Assembly: GCF_030272615.1 (NCBI RefSeq)
Contig: NC_081414.1
Span: forward strand, 812,051,069-812,115,068
From: Cryptomeria japonica
Lineage: Eukaryota; Streptophyta; Pinopsida; Cupressales; Cupressaceae
Direction of reading: 5' to 3'
Length of the DNA stretch: 64,000 nt
Position numbers and translations under genes: made by a program. Of the stretch, positions 32,073 to 44,670 are shown piece by piece; within the stretch, counting starts at the first letter, position 1; the number at the start of each line of letters is the position of its first letter. Under the pieces are notes generated by a model. That model did not search any database, was not told the DNA's origin, and saw only the letters and a program-made list of their open reading frames with translations.

Positions 32073-35000
32073 ATGGATGCATCTACAGTTCCAATTTTAA
32101 CACCATATAATTACTTTGAATGGAAATCTAAGATGATAATATATCTGAAAAGACATGGATATCATCGTGTTACTGTGGGACTTGAAACTGAACCTCAAGA
32201 TGCTACAGAAAAGATTAAATGGTTTAATAAATGTGATGAAGCTTTTGGTACATTGTGCATGTCAGTCTCTCCTGACCTTCTTTTTCACATTGAATCTGCT
32301 ACTACACCAAATGCAGTATGGACTACTTTGGGAAACCTCTTTGGTAAGCAGGATGAACTAAGAGGTCATCAATTGGAGAATGAACTCATAGGGTTGAATC
32401 CAACCAATTTTGATACTATACAAGACTTCTTCACTAAACTAAAGTCTATAAGATTGCAGTTGGAACAGTGTGGAACTAAGAAAGATGATAAGCAACTGAT
32501 CTTGAGTATTCTTTCTAAGCTTGGTCCTAACTATTCAGTGTTTGTTTCTACATTCTATGCTACCAAATGTGCCCTAGGTACCACATTCAAAATGCCTTCT
32601 TTAGATGATTTTGCTGCAGAACTCACTGGGGAGTAGGACAAATTGGTTCAAATGGGTACAATAAAGCCCTCTAAGTCACATGCCTTAGTTGTAAATCAAG
32701 GCACAAAAGAACATAAAGGGTCTAGTAAGCAAGATAAGAAACAAAAGAACCAAGGAGAGAAGAAGAAAGATCAGAAATTTGCTACTTCAAAAGCAGACAA
32801 TGAGACCTCTTTATCAAAAGGTGAACAACCTAAGAAGGAGAAGGTCAAGTGTTCTTATTGTAAGCGGCCTGGTCATGATGAACATAAGTGTTTAAGGAAA
32901 CAAATTGATCACCTTTCAAATCTTCTTGAAAAGAATAATATCAAGGTTCCTGATTCAGTCAAACAGAGTTCATCGGAAAGATCTTCTAAGGACATAGATA
33001 AGAGTAAGGGGAAAGGAAAGGGTAAGGCCCTAGTTACTATTGCTTCACACCCAAATTCTTGGATAATTGACTCAGGTGCTTCACACCACATGGCTTCTTC
33101 AGAAGATGATTTCACATCTTTAGAGCCATGTTCTATGCCTTCCATCCTAATGGGTGATGACACTCCTGTTGAAGTGCATGGGAGAGGGTCTGTTGATGTG
33201 GGTGAAGGAACATTTCAAGATGTCCTTTGTGTTCCATCTTTATCAACTAATCTCCTATCTGTTTATCAGATCACTCACACTGGTTCTGGCAAGCGAGTTG
33301 AGTTCACATCAGATGCAGTGGTAATCAGCGAAATGCATAATGGGTCTACTGTTGCTGTGGGAAAAGCAGATCATCATTCTAGATTATATCAGTTTTCTCA
33401 CTTTGTTCCTGATTCTCCTTCGACAGTTTTACTCACTCATGCAGATGAGGTGAGTTGTTTGTGGCATCAACGGTTTGGCCACTTGAACTACCGTTACTTG
33501 CAACAACTCAGTCAACAAGAAATGGTTTCAGGGTTGCCTTCTATTCGATTTTCTGATGGAGTTTGCCAGGGGTGCATTCTTGGTAAGCATCCAGAGGAGA
33601 AGTATGATAAAGGTAAAGCTTGGAGAGCTACACAACTATTGGAGTTGGTACATAGTGACTTGGCAGGACCATTTACACAACCATCTTTCAGCAAGGCTAG
33701 ATATGTCTTGACATTTATTGATGACTTTTCCAGATATACATGGGTTTACTTTCTCAAACAAAAGTCTGAAGTCTTTGAAAATTTTCTAGATTTCAAAGCT
33801 TTTACAAAGAAACAATCTAGGAAGTTCATCAAGATTCTGCGTACAGATAATGGGGGTGAATATGTTAATAATCAGTTTGAACAGTTTTGTGCTTCAGAAG
33901 GTATCAACATGCAGCACACAGTTCCATACAGTCCTCAACAAAATGGTGTAGCAGAATGAAAGAATAGGTCCTTGAAGGAGATGGCTAATTGTATGATTCA
34001 CTCCAAGTCTTTGGCACCTCAGTATTGGGCAGAGGCCATCAACTGTGCGTGTTACATCCAGAATCGAGTTCCTCATAAAGCTGTGAAGGGGGTAACTCCC
34101 TTTCAAGCTTGGACTGGTCGAAAACCCACAGTTAAACACTTTAGAGTGTTTGGTTCTCTTGCATGGGCCCACATTCTAGCTGAAAAACGCAAGGCTATGG
34201 ATCCACAGAGTAAGCCTTGCATATTTGTTGGATATCCAGATGATGTCAAAGGGTATAGGCTTCTCCATCCCACTACTCATGAGTTGTTCATTGAGAGGAG
34301 TGTTCATTTTGAGGAGAGTTCTTCTAGTTCTTCTCATACCACCTCTCCATCCACTATCACATTGGAGAAATTGCATTATGATTACAGTTCTTCAGAGGAT
34401 CTTAATCCTCCTAATCTTGATGAGGAGTCTTCTTCCTCTACTTCAGATGGTGACAGTGATGATGAGGATTCACATTCCTCTCATAGTCATCATTCAGAGG
34501 CTGATGATTCTCCCCCAGACTCTCCAGCCTTAGTGCCTCTTTGGGCTCAACAAACTTTTGAGTCAGCAGGAGATTGGCTTGGTGATCCATTAGATACTAG
34601 AAGAACAAGGTCACAATTTCAGCAAGCTCCACATCTCTTCATTGCTTCAGCTTCTGATCCACAGTCCTTTCAAGAAGCTTCAGGTGTTCCTGAGTGGGAT
34701 GCTGCAATGCAAGAAGAGTTCAATTCCTTGGAAAGGAATCACACATGGGATTTAGTTCCTCTTCCTAAGGGAAGGAAACTTGTTCGATGCAAGTGGATCT
34801 ATCGAACAAAATTTGCAGCGGATGGGTCGGTTGATAAGTATAAGGCTCGCTTGGTAGCAAAAGGTTTTTCCCAAGTTCCAGGGGTTGATTACTCTGAGAC
34901 TTTTTCTCCAGTTGCTAAGATGAATTCCATCTGACTTGTTCTTGCTATAGCTGCAGCCCATCGTTGGGAAGTTCATCAGATGGATGTGAAGAGTGCATTT

Positions 35001-36197
35001 CTTCATGGTGACCTTTAGGAGGAAATCTACATGGAGCAACCACAGGGGTTTTTTCAGGATCCTTCACTTGTGTGTCGACTTTGAAAGTCTCTCTATGGCC
35101 TCAAACAGGGTCCTCGAGCTTGGTATGCCAAGATGGACTCATTCCTTTTGACAGTTGGTTTCACTCGGTGTCATTCTGATCCGAACGTATACATTCTGCA
35201 ACAGGATGAAACTCTCACATTTCTGGTTCTCTATGTTGATGACTTGTTACTCACAGGGAGTCACTCATCCACCATCAAAGCAGTGAAAATTGCTCTACAT
35301 GATAGATTTTTGATGTCAGACTTGGGTCTTCTGCATTACTTCTTGGGAATTGAGATCACTCAATCATCTTCAGGAATCTTCCTTGGAAAACCCAAGTATG
35401 CACTTGATATGCTCTCCAGATTTCACATGGCTGATTGTAAGCCTGCACCTACTCCATTTTTGTCAGGGGTCAAACTTGAGGCTAAGTGCTCTTCACCCTT
35501 GGTTGATGGCACTTTATATCGACAGCTTGTTGGAAGCCTCATTTATTTGACTCATACGAGACCTGACATTTCTTATGCTGTGGGCATGGTCTCTAGATTC
35601 ATGCAGAAGCCACATGAGTTGCATTGGAAAGCAGCTAAGCGGATCCTCCACTACATTCAGGGTACTCACAATTATGGAATTTAGTATGTAGCAGGTATGG
35701 ATATTGACTTGGTAGGATATACGGATTCAGATTGGGCAGGTGATTCTCAGGATCGCAAGTCTACTTCTGGGTATTGCTTCTCACTTGGTTCTGGTCCAGT
35801 TTGTTGGTCAAGCAAGAAGCAGTCTGCAATTGCTCTTTCATCGATAGAGGCTGAGTATCGAGGGGCAGTCAATGCCACCACTAAGGCTATTTGGCTTCAG
35901 AATATTCTTACTGAGTTTGGTATTCCAGTTAGAAAGCCTACCATCATCTTTTGTGATAATCAGAGTGCTATACAGATCTCAAAAAATCCAGTTCATCATC
36001 AGAGGATGAAACACATTGAGATACATATGCACTATATTCGGGAGCTCATTCAGGAAGGCATCATTGATCTTAAGTATTGTTCTACATCGGAGCAAACTGC
36101 GGACATCTTCACCAAACCTTTCACTGAAAGCAAGTTCCTTCATTTGCGATCTTTGCTTGGGATGCAAAAGGTGTCTACTTCAGGAGGGGCTTCTTAG
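32073..36197 (+). pseudogene. copia gag-pol polyprotein with six in-frame stops
   Basis: One frame of about 1374 codons, normal for a copia polyprotein. Gag (32073-33000) ends in a CCHC knuckle, CSYCKRPGHDEHKC. The protease has WIIDSGASHHM. Integrase has the HHCC region (HQRFGH ... CQGC) and catalytic HSDLAGPF, FIDDFSRYTW, RTDNGGEY and SPQQNGVAE. RT runs from WIYRTKFAADG to the YVDD box (LYVDDLLLTGS, near 35230). RNase H has YTDSDWAGD, SSIEAEYRG and CDNQSAIQ, followed by TADIFTKPF. Stops are TAG 32634, TGA 33957, TGA 34932, TAG 35016, TGA 35082 and TAG 35682. Each is one C-to-T step from CAG or CGA, as judged from family motifs. There is no frameshift. All catalytic residues otherwise remain, but the copy cannot make a full polyprotein. 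Confidence 0.95.
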
Positions 36198-36342
36198 TCC
36201 TTCATTCTTTCTCTCTCTATTTAGGGGGGGTCTATTCCTCTTATGGGGGGCTTCTTCTTTTGGGGGGGATATTTATGTACATGGGTACCTAAAATGGCCT
36301 CATTTGCCGGGACCCATCTTTTCACCCACCTAAGCTACGCTT

Positions 36343-36351
36343 AAGGGGGGG
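36343..36351 (+). promoter_or_regulatory. Polypurine tract of the copia element
   Basis: aaggggggg immediately before the 3' LTR. Further G-runs occur at 36223-36270. Confidence 0.8.
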
Positions 36352-37012
36352 TGTTAGTGTAGGTTTTTTTATTTTCTTTATGTTAGGGGGTATTTATTTT
36401 TCCTACACATATATTATTAAGCTTTCTTAGGTTATTAGGTGTGGTTAATATGAGGACACGTGGCGGAATACATTAGCTACATGTGTAACTCTCCACCTCA
36501 CATGGGTAGTTGAGTTACACACCCTCTTTTGGCTTGTTGTGCCACCTCTCATAACCACTATTTTGTCATTTCCTAAGTGGGTTATGGGGTAGTTGGGTTT
36601 CTCACCCTCTTTTGGCCTTATGTGCCACCTCTTATAACTCCTTTTTTGTTTTCATGTAAGGAGGTTATGCCACATGTTTTGGCATTTACCAAGTAGGTAA
36701 AAACCTCCCACCTTTTATGGGGTAGTAGGTAAAACCTCCCATTTTTTATGGAGGTGGGAGTTAATGCACCTCTTGGTTGTATATGCTATTATTTTTCTAT
36801 ATAATAAGCAATATACTCTCACCTTCACAAGTGAAGTGATAGCTCGGTGAGAGTCTTCTCTAAATTCTCTTCTTTATCTCTATTTTTCTCTCATATCAGA
36901 TTTATCTTCATTCAGCTATTTTGATCTTCGATCATCCGTTTCTTGGAGTTGCATGTGATCTATGACCGACATCAGATCCTGGCTCAATTCTTGCTTCTCA
37001 CAGAATTTAACA
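36352..37012 (+). repeat. 3' LTR of the copia element
   Basis: 661 bp, the same length as the 5' LTR. The A2 LTR resumes after the second tattg. Confidence 0.95.
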
Positions 37013-37835
37013 TATTGATCTAACAAGATTTAAGCAATATTAAGCTAAATGATTTAATCAATATGAAATAATTAACATGCAATATATCATTGAGTCTAGA
37101 GCAAAAATAGTATAATAACAATATATTCTCTAGCCTCTGGGATCCTTGAATGAGAGATGAGAGCCTGAATTTATAGAAAATTTAGAAAGAAACCAACTAC
37201 TGAGATCAAATGATGATGAGCGGTCAAGATTTTCCAAGAGGAAGCACAATCCAGGTGAATTGATGTGATTGGATGCTTTTCTCAGTTTTAAAGGAAATTG
37301 AACTAAAATTAAGATAAAATTAGAAAAAATTGATTTATTCTCTATTTCATTCAATTTTAATATTTAATTGTTTTAATATCTTTCTCTAAGATTATTTATC
37401 AATTTTTAATTTGTTTTTCAAGATTATTTCCAATTGATTTCTTTTCTCATTTTTTTAATCCTTTCTTGGTCAATTAATTCCTTTTTCTGATTTATTTCTA
37501 TTTTTGAAGATTTGTGCTCAATTGATTTATTTAATTAAAATTAATTCCGCTTTCTTGATTAGATGGCAAATTGAATTATTTAATTAAATATGCTAGGATA
37601 TTTAATAAAATAAATAAGATAATTGTTTAAAATGATTTTCTCAGAATGATTTAATTAATTAAATATAAATGTTTAATTAATATTGGGTTATTAATTTGCC
37701 ATGTGACATTTGATGATTTTAGAAATTAATTGTGTGCTCAAGTTTTATTTAATTGTCTTTGGTTAGGACCTTGGTGATGTTGTCGAGATTAGGGGCCCAT
37801 GGTTTAGATGACCATTTTTAGGGTATTACATGACC

Positions 37836-38245
37836 TACATACAATTTTTTTGAATATTAAAAAAAAATGAAAAATATGAAATTGTCATCAAATTATGGTT
37901 GTTGTACACCTGATGTTTTGAAAATATATTTTATTGTCAGCTAAAAATTAATAAAAATAAATATATTCAATAAAAAAATAGGAAAAAATATTTTGATCAA
38001 TATTTTGTGTCTTAGGTATCGTTTTCCAGAAGGATTCAAAAAAATTCATTTATTTGCATCAAAAAAGGGTGGCCATACACATGTGGTATGGTCCTGAAAC
38101 AGGCATTTTGAAAAACCAATTTTTAAACATGCCTACTTAAAAGAAATTTATACCATGTGGGTATTAAAATAAATTACATATTTGAAAAGTAGACTTCGAG
38201 CACTACATTTTCTATTACTGAATTTTTTTTAGATTCAATCTCTAA
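37836..38245. other. AT-rich host spacer right of A2
   Basis: Before A2 inserted, this joined the sequence left of 6519. It is low-complexity AT-rich DNA; I see no gene. Confidence 0.5.
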
Positions 38246-39190
38246 GTGCATCAATTTTTGACATCAATCGACAGAAAGTTTGAAAAAAAGAGAAAATACT
38301 TCCACTTTTTGCCCAAAAGTGGGACAACTTCTTTCAGCCACTCATGCACCGGTGGAAATATCACCTTCCATATGCATACCAATAACTCCATGTCTACAAC
38401 TATAGAGCCTTATCTTCATTCCCTGGTTCTCTTCTCAATCGGTTTGGCAAAGAGGAAAACTCACCATCTTAACTCTTCCTTTCCTACCTTGGTAGGACAT
38501 CATGTCTTCTCATGTTGATCCTGTGCACATCTCTAGACTTATCCTCATCTTCCACTTTGGTCATCTGTTCTATGCATCCAATGACTTGTCCTGGCTTACT
38601 TTGGCTATCTTATCCTGAGGAGTTATGATGCATTCTATGCATGTTAAGAGATAAGCCAAGTGATTACCACTTACCATTAGAAGTGAATCCTTGTCTTCTG
38701 CCGACCAATGATAAAAGAGAAATAGTTATCAACATATTGTTCTCTTCATCTTCCAGTGTTGTACTCATATGATCTCCTTGTGTGACCAACTACATCTCCT
38801 ACACATAATCCAATAGACATCCCCTTTGTCTACTTTACTAACTTGTTGTGCAGTCCAAACTATATCAATCATGTCACCATCCTGTGATGACCTAGTCTTC
38901 TGGAGGGAGTCCTGTAGTTTCAAATCCACCTACATATCGGTTTTGCCCTTTGTCATTAGCTAACCCTACTAACTTGACAAACACATGCTTATTAGTTGGT
39001 AACATCTCAATGCCAACACATTACTTTACCGGTCATCATACCATACCAGTCTTCAATACTTGTCATCAACACAAGTCAACACTAACTTGTGTACCGATGA
39101 TCAACAATATTGGTTGACATTAAGGATATCAATGCACTACAACCTCCCATACTGGTTACCATACAGTACCGATTGATATCAATGACAACA
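38246..39190 (-). repeat. Probable degenerate copia-type LTR fragment
   Basis: On the minus strand it starts TGTTGTCATTGATATCAATC, like the start of the element E LTR (TGTTGTCATTGATGGCAAC at 61022). It has many CCGGT/ACCGGT words, as does that LTR. I found no partner LTR, PBS or clear left border. A 90-codon plus-strand ORF at 38246-38518 has no recognised family and is probably chance. Confidence 0.4.
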
Positions 39191-39688
39191 CAATGCCAAC
39201 ACTTTGTATGTCTTTAAACCCAACAATTTTACATATTATAATCTGAATACGAAAGCCAAAAAATTAATCCTATAAAGAATGAACTAAAAGATCTTAAATA
39301 AATAAAAGAAAAAACAATTATAAAATGAGAAAAGGAGAATAAAAGAGTCTTTTGAAATTTCATTGTGCTTGTCTGTGTCTCTGAATCAAATGTACCTTTC
39401 CCAGATCGCCATCAAGGTTCACCCTGGCCAAAATCTCCAACCTGCAATCAAAGTTGAAAGGCACGTTTCCCCTTCCTTTCCAATTGTAAATCCCCCTTCT
39501 TCACTGCTTCTTTAATCATGACTTCATGCCAAATTTAATCGATATTAATAGTTTTGTAAGTGCGTTTATATGTTGTATTAATGATATTGACTTTATTCAT
39601 GGTGCAGACCAAAATGACTTTAATCCATCGTCAATAATACTGAATATAACACCCCCTAGCGTACATTCCTCTTAGATTTATTTAAATA
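39191..39688. other. Host spacer left of D
   Basis: Mostly AT-rich. 39380-39510 is less AT-rich and could be an exon scrap, but no protein family is recognised in either direction. The bases aaata (39684-39688) are the left TSD of D. Confidence 0.35.
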
Positions 39689-41170
39689 TGTATGTGGGAA
39701 AAGTGGGCGAATAAAACTTAAAATGTGAAAATTACGAGAAATACCAGTCCACACACACACACAGGACTTCTTGGTGCAAGCTATGGAGTAACGTAGTGTT
39801 ACTCAGCTTCCCAAGGAGGGTCCCATGGTTCTCTATCTCACAATGTCCCTCAAACCAACGTTTTTGCTCTCAGATTACTGAGCAAAATGGTTTAGGGATG
39901 GCAAATATGAGAACGAGAGATGCTTTTGATTGATTTAGTATGAAATGTGTTGTAAGCTAGGTATGATTCTAAAATGCAATAAACTAAATGATAAGATGAC
40001 AAGATTAGTATGAATACTATCCTAGCATACTATATTTAGTCTATAATTGAGCTAAAATGATAATACATTACTCTAAACATGCATATTAGTCTATATTCCT
40101 GATTTAAAGAGAGGCTAAATGATGAGCATATATGAAATGAGAAAGCTTGAAAGAATTTGAGCATAAGTGTGATGCTTCAAATTTGAAAGATGATTGATTT
40201 TAATGGAGGAAATGAGAGCTCTATTTATAGCACAAACAGGGCAATGGATGGTCAAGATTGAAAGGTTTAATCAAGGGCCAAGTTTGAAAGTTGGGGATCC
40301 ATGTGCACAATTTGCACCAATGAAATGATGACAAATGTCCACACAGGATTGGGTTGAAAGAAGAGGTTGGAGGCATTAAAGGCCTGAGGAGACCTCATGG
40401 TTATCTAAAGGCTAAGGGTCAAGTCTAAATTAGGTTTACCCACTGAATTAGGATCTAATCCAAGGATAAACCTTTGTGCAAATGATTAAGAGATAATCAT
40501 GGTCAAAGCATTAAAGGCCTGATGAGACCTTTGGGTTGGGTAGAGGTTGAGTCAAAACAAATGTTTTAACCATGTGGGAGGGTTTGAAATAACCATTAAT
40601 GGTTATTGGAGACTTTGGGGATTAAGTGGTTGAAGGTTGGAAGCCTTCAATGGTTTTCAAAGACTTTGGGGGTTTTGGTGGTTGAAGGTTGAAAACCTTC
40701 AATGGTTATCCAAGACTTTGGGCCATTTGAGAAGTGACCTCCCTTTGCTTAGGGATGTGACAAAGTTTAGAGGAGGGTTAGGTTAATTAGAAGCGATTAG
40801 AAGATTCTAGAAGGGATTAGGAAGGGGTTTGGGATTTTGCAAGTGGATGGGGGGGAATAATAGGATTTAATTGAATTATTTGATTTTCATTCAATTTGGT
40901 TGCAATTTGGGGAAATTAAATAAATTAGATCTATTCAATTTAGGATAACTATTTAATTAAATTTGAATTTAATTAAAAGTGGCTAGGGGGATTTATTTGA
41001 ATAAAATGATTTATTCATTAAATGGTATAGTGAATTTTATTTAAATAAATTGAGTAATTTACTTAATAAAATAGAATAATGTGGATAATTTAATTAAATT
41101 GGATTTAATTAAATAGAGAAATGAACATAAAATATTCATTTAGGAATATGGTCATTTTTATACGTCTACA
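39689..41170 (-). repeat. 3' LTR of element D
   Basis: 1482 bp from TGTATGTGGG to ACGTCTACA on the plus strand. A minus-strand TATA (CTATAAATAG) is at 40221-40230. Confidence 0.92.
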
Positions 41171-41187
41171 TTTTGCCCCTCTTTGAA
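41171..41187 (-). promoter_or_regulatory. Polypurine tract of D
   Basis: The minus strand reads TTCAAAGAGGGGCAAAA against the 3' LTR, sharing its core with the A2 PPT (7585-7602). Confidence 0.8.
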
Positions 41188-41299
41188 GTGACGTGTGTGC
41201 ACATGTTATTTCAAAGAAAATGATGTGTTTTTGTGATTTTATGATCAAATGCATTTTTTTGTGTCGCTCTTTTGATTTGCAAGTCATGTCTCAGTTTTG

Positions 41300-41690
41300 A
41301 TGTGATGCCCCAGATTCGATATTTGATGTGATGCCCCAGATTCGATATTTGTGTCATGCTGTCATGATTTTATGTAGTTGTCCAATATGAGTGTCGATAT
41401 AACTTGTTTTGATGTGAGATATTTCAAGTTATGTAGATATCAATGTGTTGTTTTGATCAGAATATGATGTATTTGCGTGGTCTGTTTCAAGTTCAATGTG
41501 TATGAAAGCTTGAGTTGTTTTACAAGCCGATATGGGTTGGAAACTTGAGCTATGTTACAAGCTGATATGGGTGGGAAAATTGAGTTGTTTTACAAGTTTA
41601 TGTGATTTTGGTACTTGAGTTGTTTTACAAGTTTTGATATGGTTTTTGAGAACTTGAGTTGTTTTACAAGTTGATATGAAATGATAGGAT
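41300..41690. repeat. Short tandem repeats in the D 3' region
   Basis: A roughly 27-bp unit (gatgtgatgccccagattcg) occurs twice around 41300-41350. About five degenerate units of 40-60 bp carrying cttgagttgttttacaag follow at 41500-41680. Confidence 0.7.
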
Positions 41691-42029
41691 TTTGAACTTG
41701 ATATAGATGAGCAAATTTGTTTCATGTTGTTGACGTAAGTTTGATTTTGATATCTTTGTTTTGATGTGGAAACTAATATTGGATTTGTTTTGAGATTTGA
41801 TATGATAATGCCCCCTCGGGAGATCGTTCGTGCACACAAAGCATGAATGATCTCTCGAAAGAAGAAGAATGTTGTTTGAAAGATAGAAGAGTAGATAGTG
41901 ATGGCATGCATGGGTTTGATAAGATTGATTAGATTGATTGGAATGAGAGCAAGTCTTGTTTCAGGTATGACACCTCCTATATAAGACATGGATGATCGAT
42001 CATCTGGTTTTAGGAATGATACTGCCTGT

Positions 42030-42390
42030 ATAAGACATGATAGAAGATAGTTTGGAAGAATGATAGAAGATAGTTTGGAAGAATGATAAAGATAGTTTAG
42101 AAGAATGATAAAGATAGTTTGGAAGAATGATAGAAGATAGTTTAGAAGAATGATAGAAGATAGTGTGGAAGAATGATGAAGATAGTTTAGAAGAATGATA
42201 GAAGATAGTTTGGAAGAATGATAAAGATAGTTTAGAAGAATGATAAAGATAGTTTGGAAGAATGATAGAAGATAGTTTAGAAGAATGATAGAAGATAGTG
42301 TGGAAGAATGATGAAGATAGTTTAGAAGAATGATAGAAAATAGGTTGGAAGAATGATAAAGATAGTTTAGAAGAATGATAGAGATATGAA
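42030..42390. repeat. GATAGTTTGGAAGAAT tandem array in D
   Basis: About 17 copies of a 20-23-bp unit, gatagtttggaagaatgata, with higher-order periodicity of alternating tttgg/tttag units. Long minus-strand open frames here are an effect of the repeat. Confidence 0.85.
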
Positions 42391-44229
42391 AGTGAAGAAA
42401 TATTCCATGATGATGTGATAGATATGCATGCGAGGGATGCAATGATGAATGATGAATGATATTTTGAAAATGAGATGTATGATATGATATGCAACTAATT
42501 GTAAAATGATATGCAACTATGTTAAAATGATATGCAACTAATGCTTTTTTTTTTTTTTTTTTGGAGCATCCTCATCCTGCATTTGCCATCCGATATAACC
42601 ATTTGTTTGCTTTCTTTGTAAATATCATCATTGAGCATTGATTTGTTTAGGATATGTTGAAAATTTATACAAGCATAATGGTATAATTGAACCATAATGA
42701 CCTGAGCAAAATTTACATGATGTTTGATTTTGCAAGATAGCACAAGCGTCAAGGTATAATTGAACCAGGACGACCTGAGTGCGTATTGCATAAACATACA
42801 AGAGTTAACCTTTGTCCCATACAAATCCGAAATGTCCTCAGCGATATGCCACCGGATTTCTTCATAGGACAAATTTGCATGGTAAAAGACTTCACTCATA
42901 GATAGAAGACAAATAAAACATCACATTCCTTCCTTGCTTCTCTAGTCGTAAGACATCCTGGAGGTGCTCAGGAGATATGATAAGCAAAAATTAACAACCA
43001 TAAGTAATCATGCATGCTATTGGAAATGTGTTCTTGTCAATTAAAACATCTTACAAAATAGATCTTTGTTCAGTTGAAATCAGTTCAAGTTCGTGATGTT
43101 TAGCCTTCTTGCATTGTCGATTGTCATTTGTTGGTTGTTTTGATCCTTGTTGTCTTACTACATTTTTGGTTTGATGTTGAAAATCTTGAAGGCGAAATGC
43201 CCCTAGCGAGGTCAAGATTTTGCCCCTTATTGTTGATACTACTTTGATATGGATATGTACACTGATCACCAAGCCATGGTGGGATATTATTTGGATAATG
43301 GATTTAGATAAACCAAGGATAGTGACTACACTAAGTATGTCCAAGATTGATAAGCATTTGTGAAATTCTAGTGATGTCTCAGATGGGTGGATATGATATG
43401 TACAATATGATCTGTGAAACATGTATTTCCATCAATTGATAAAGATAAGGCTAACTAGAACAAAACCTAGCAGTCATATTGATTGATGTCATTGTTATGA
43501 TTTGGTTGATGATTGATGTATAAAAACTTATTTCTCTTGATGAATTTGGAAAAACTAGGTTGTTGTTTCTTCAACATGATGTTATGATAAAGGTTCTTTC
43601 TTCTCAGAATAAGGTGATTAGTCATGCATGAGTGATCAATGGATTCCTTTGATTGGTTTGGATTCAGTTGATTCCTGTTTGAGAAATTTCAAATCTTACT
43701 TTATCAGAGTGAAGGTTTAGCTGTCCCTTCACGACAAAGTGTGTCAAATGATATGGATAAAAGCCTCCCGGTCTGGAAACTGGATTTGACAATTTGAAAA
43801 TTCTAAAAAAGTGTTTTTGAGATAAAATCCATAAGATGGTCAAGGATTTGATTGATACTGATGATGAAAATTTTCCGGATTATGATAGGAGAGACATCCT
43901 CTATTGTGCGATTTGTTTAGGATTCTGACAACTTTTGTTTTAGCACAAATTTAGCTCGAGAAATAGTTTTAATGGTTTGTTTGTTACTCTGCTTTGATGA
44001 AAAATGATATTTGATGGATGGATTGATTATCAAGACTTGATGATTGATAGAAATGTCTAGTTTCAAAGAGTGAGTACCCCGTATAAGACATGTTTGATGT
44101 TGATGTTGATTTCAAGTAATGAATTGATTAACAAGACATGTGATAAGTGTGATTGCAGACTTTGAGAGTTTTCCTGTTATTGATCTGATTTGATGGATGG
44201 TCCATGTGTTCATGCTTTGATTTTTTTGT
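42391..44229. other. D interior without a recognised gene
   Basis: Includes atgatatgcaacta repeats (42487-42540), a T-run at 42545-42562, and a gcccctagcgaggtc word at 43200 that A2 also has near 8117. Minus-strand ORFs at 42522-42899 and 43051-43422 match no family known to me. Confidence 0.5.
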
Positions 44230-44345
44230 ATTTTAATTTTTTTTATTTTTGTTTATTTTTTTGGATATTTTGATTTTTTTGAGTTTTTGGATATTTTGAT
44301 TTTTTTGATTTTTTTGGATATTTTGATTTTTTTGAGTTTTTTGGA
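44230..44345. repeat. T-rich tandem repeat in D
   Basis: Repeats of ttttttggatattttgattt in a T-rich tract. Confidence 0.7.
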
Positions 44346-44474
44346 TTAGAAGAAAGATGTATTTGGTTGCCCCAATGTATATCAAGACAAGGAATGGATG
44401 AATGGATGACTGAACCATTGAGGTGGAAATAGATTTATTGTCTATAGTTTTGATCAAGATCAAGGAGGAAAAAA

Positions 44475-44670
44475 GGGATATGGATTAGAGGATATGGATG
44501 AGGTGAAGCAAGATTGTAGAAAGAATTGGATGATAGAAGAAATGAATAGATAGGACAAGGGATGTGGATTAGAGGATATGGATGAGGTGAAGCAAGATTG
44601 TAGAAAGAATTGGATGATAGAAGAAATGAATAGATAGGATAAGGGATGTGGATTAGAGGACATGGGAGAT
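44475..44670. repeat. 84-bp tandem repeat in D
   Basis: The word gggatatggattagagg starts at 44475, 44559 (gggatgtgg) and 44643, so the period is 84 bp, with about 2.3 nearly identical copies. Confidence 0.85.

Larger units (their letters stand above)
30631..37012 (+). mobile_element. Ty1/copia element nested in the A2 5' LTR
   Basis: 6382 bp with 661-bp LTRs (TG...CA) and perfect TSD tattg (30626-30630 and 37013-37017). It has a PBS for initiator tRNA-Met, a G-run PPT, and gag-protease-integrase-RT-RNase H order in a single frame. LTRs differ at about nine sites (about 1.4%, counted by eye). Six nonsense codons and no frameshift interrupt the polyprotein. Confidence 0.95.
6524..37830 (-). 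mobile_element. Tat-lineage Ty3/gypsy element A2 with two nested insertions
   Basis: The 3' LTR is 6524-7584 and the 5' LTR is 30383-37830, the latter split by a copia element. Both outer edges carry the 5-bp duplication tgacc (6519-6523 and 37831-37835). Subtracting B plus its TSD and the copia plus its TSD leaves about 17.2 kb with 1061-bp LTRs, a typical Ogre/Tat size. Order on the minus strand: PBS (tRNA-Lys), leader, gag, protease, G-patch, RT, RNase H, second RNase H, integrase, antisense PMD ORF, PPT. All coding parts carry stops or frameshifts, so it is inactive. I counted roughly 49 differences between its LTRs (about 4.6%). Confidence 0.9.
30383..37830 (-). repeat. 5' LTR of A2, split by a copia insertion
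   Basis: LTR halves 30383-30630 and 37013-37830 rejoin to 1061 bp once the copia element and one tattg copy are removed, exactly the length of the 3' LTR. A minus-strand TATA-like ctataaatt is at 37168-37176. Confidence 0.9.

Noticed and set aside
33512-34376. Minus-strand ORFs inside copia pol
   Set aside because: Shadows of the well-supported plus-strand polyprotein.
39380-39510. Possible small host exon
   Set aside because: Splice-like words can be found, but there is no family match and no continuing frame.
41555-42494. Minus-strand ORFs of 295 and 164 codons in D
   Set aside because: They read through the tandem gatagtttggaagaat array; overlapping frames give the same repeat peptide, so they are not genes.
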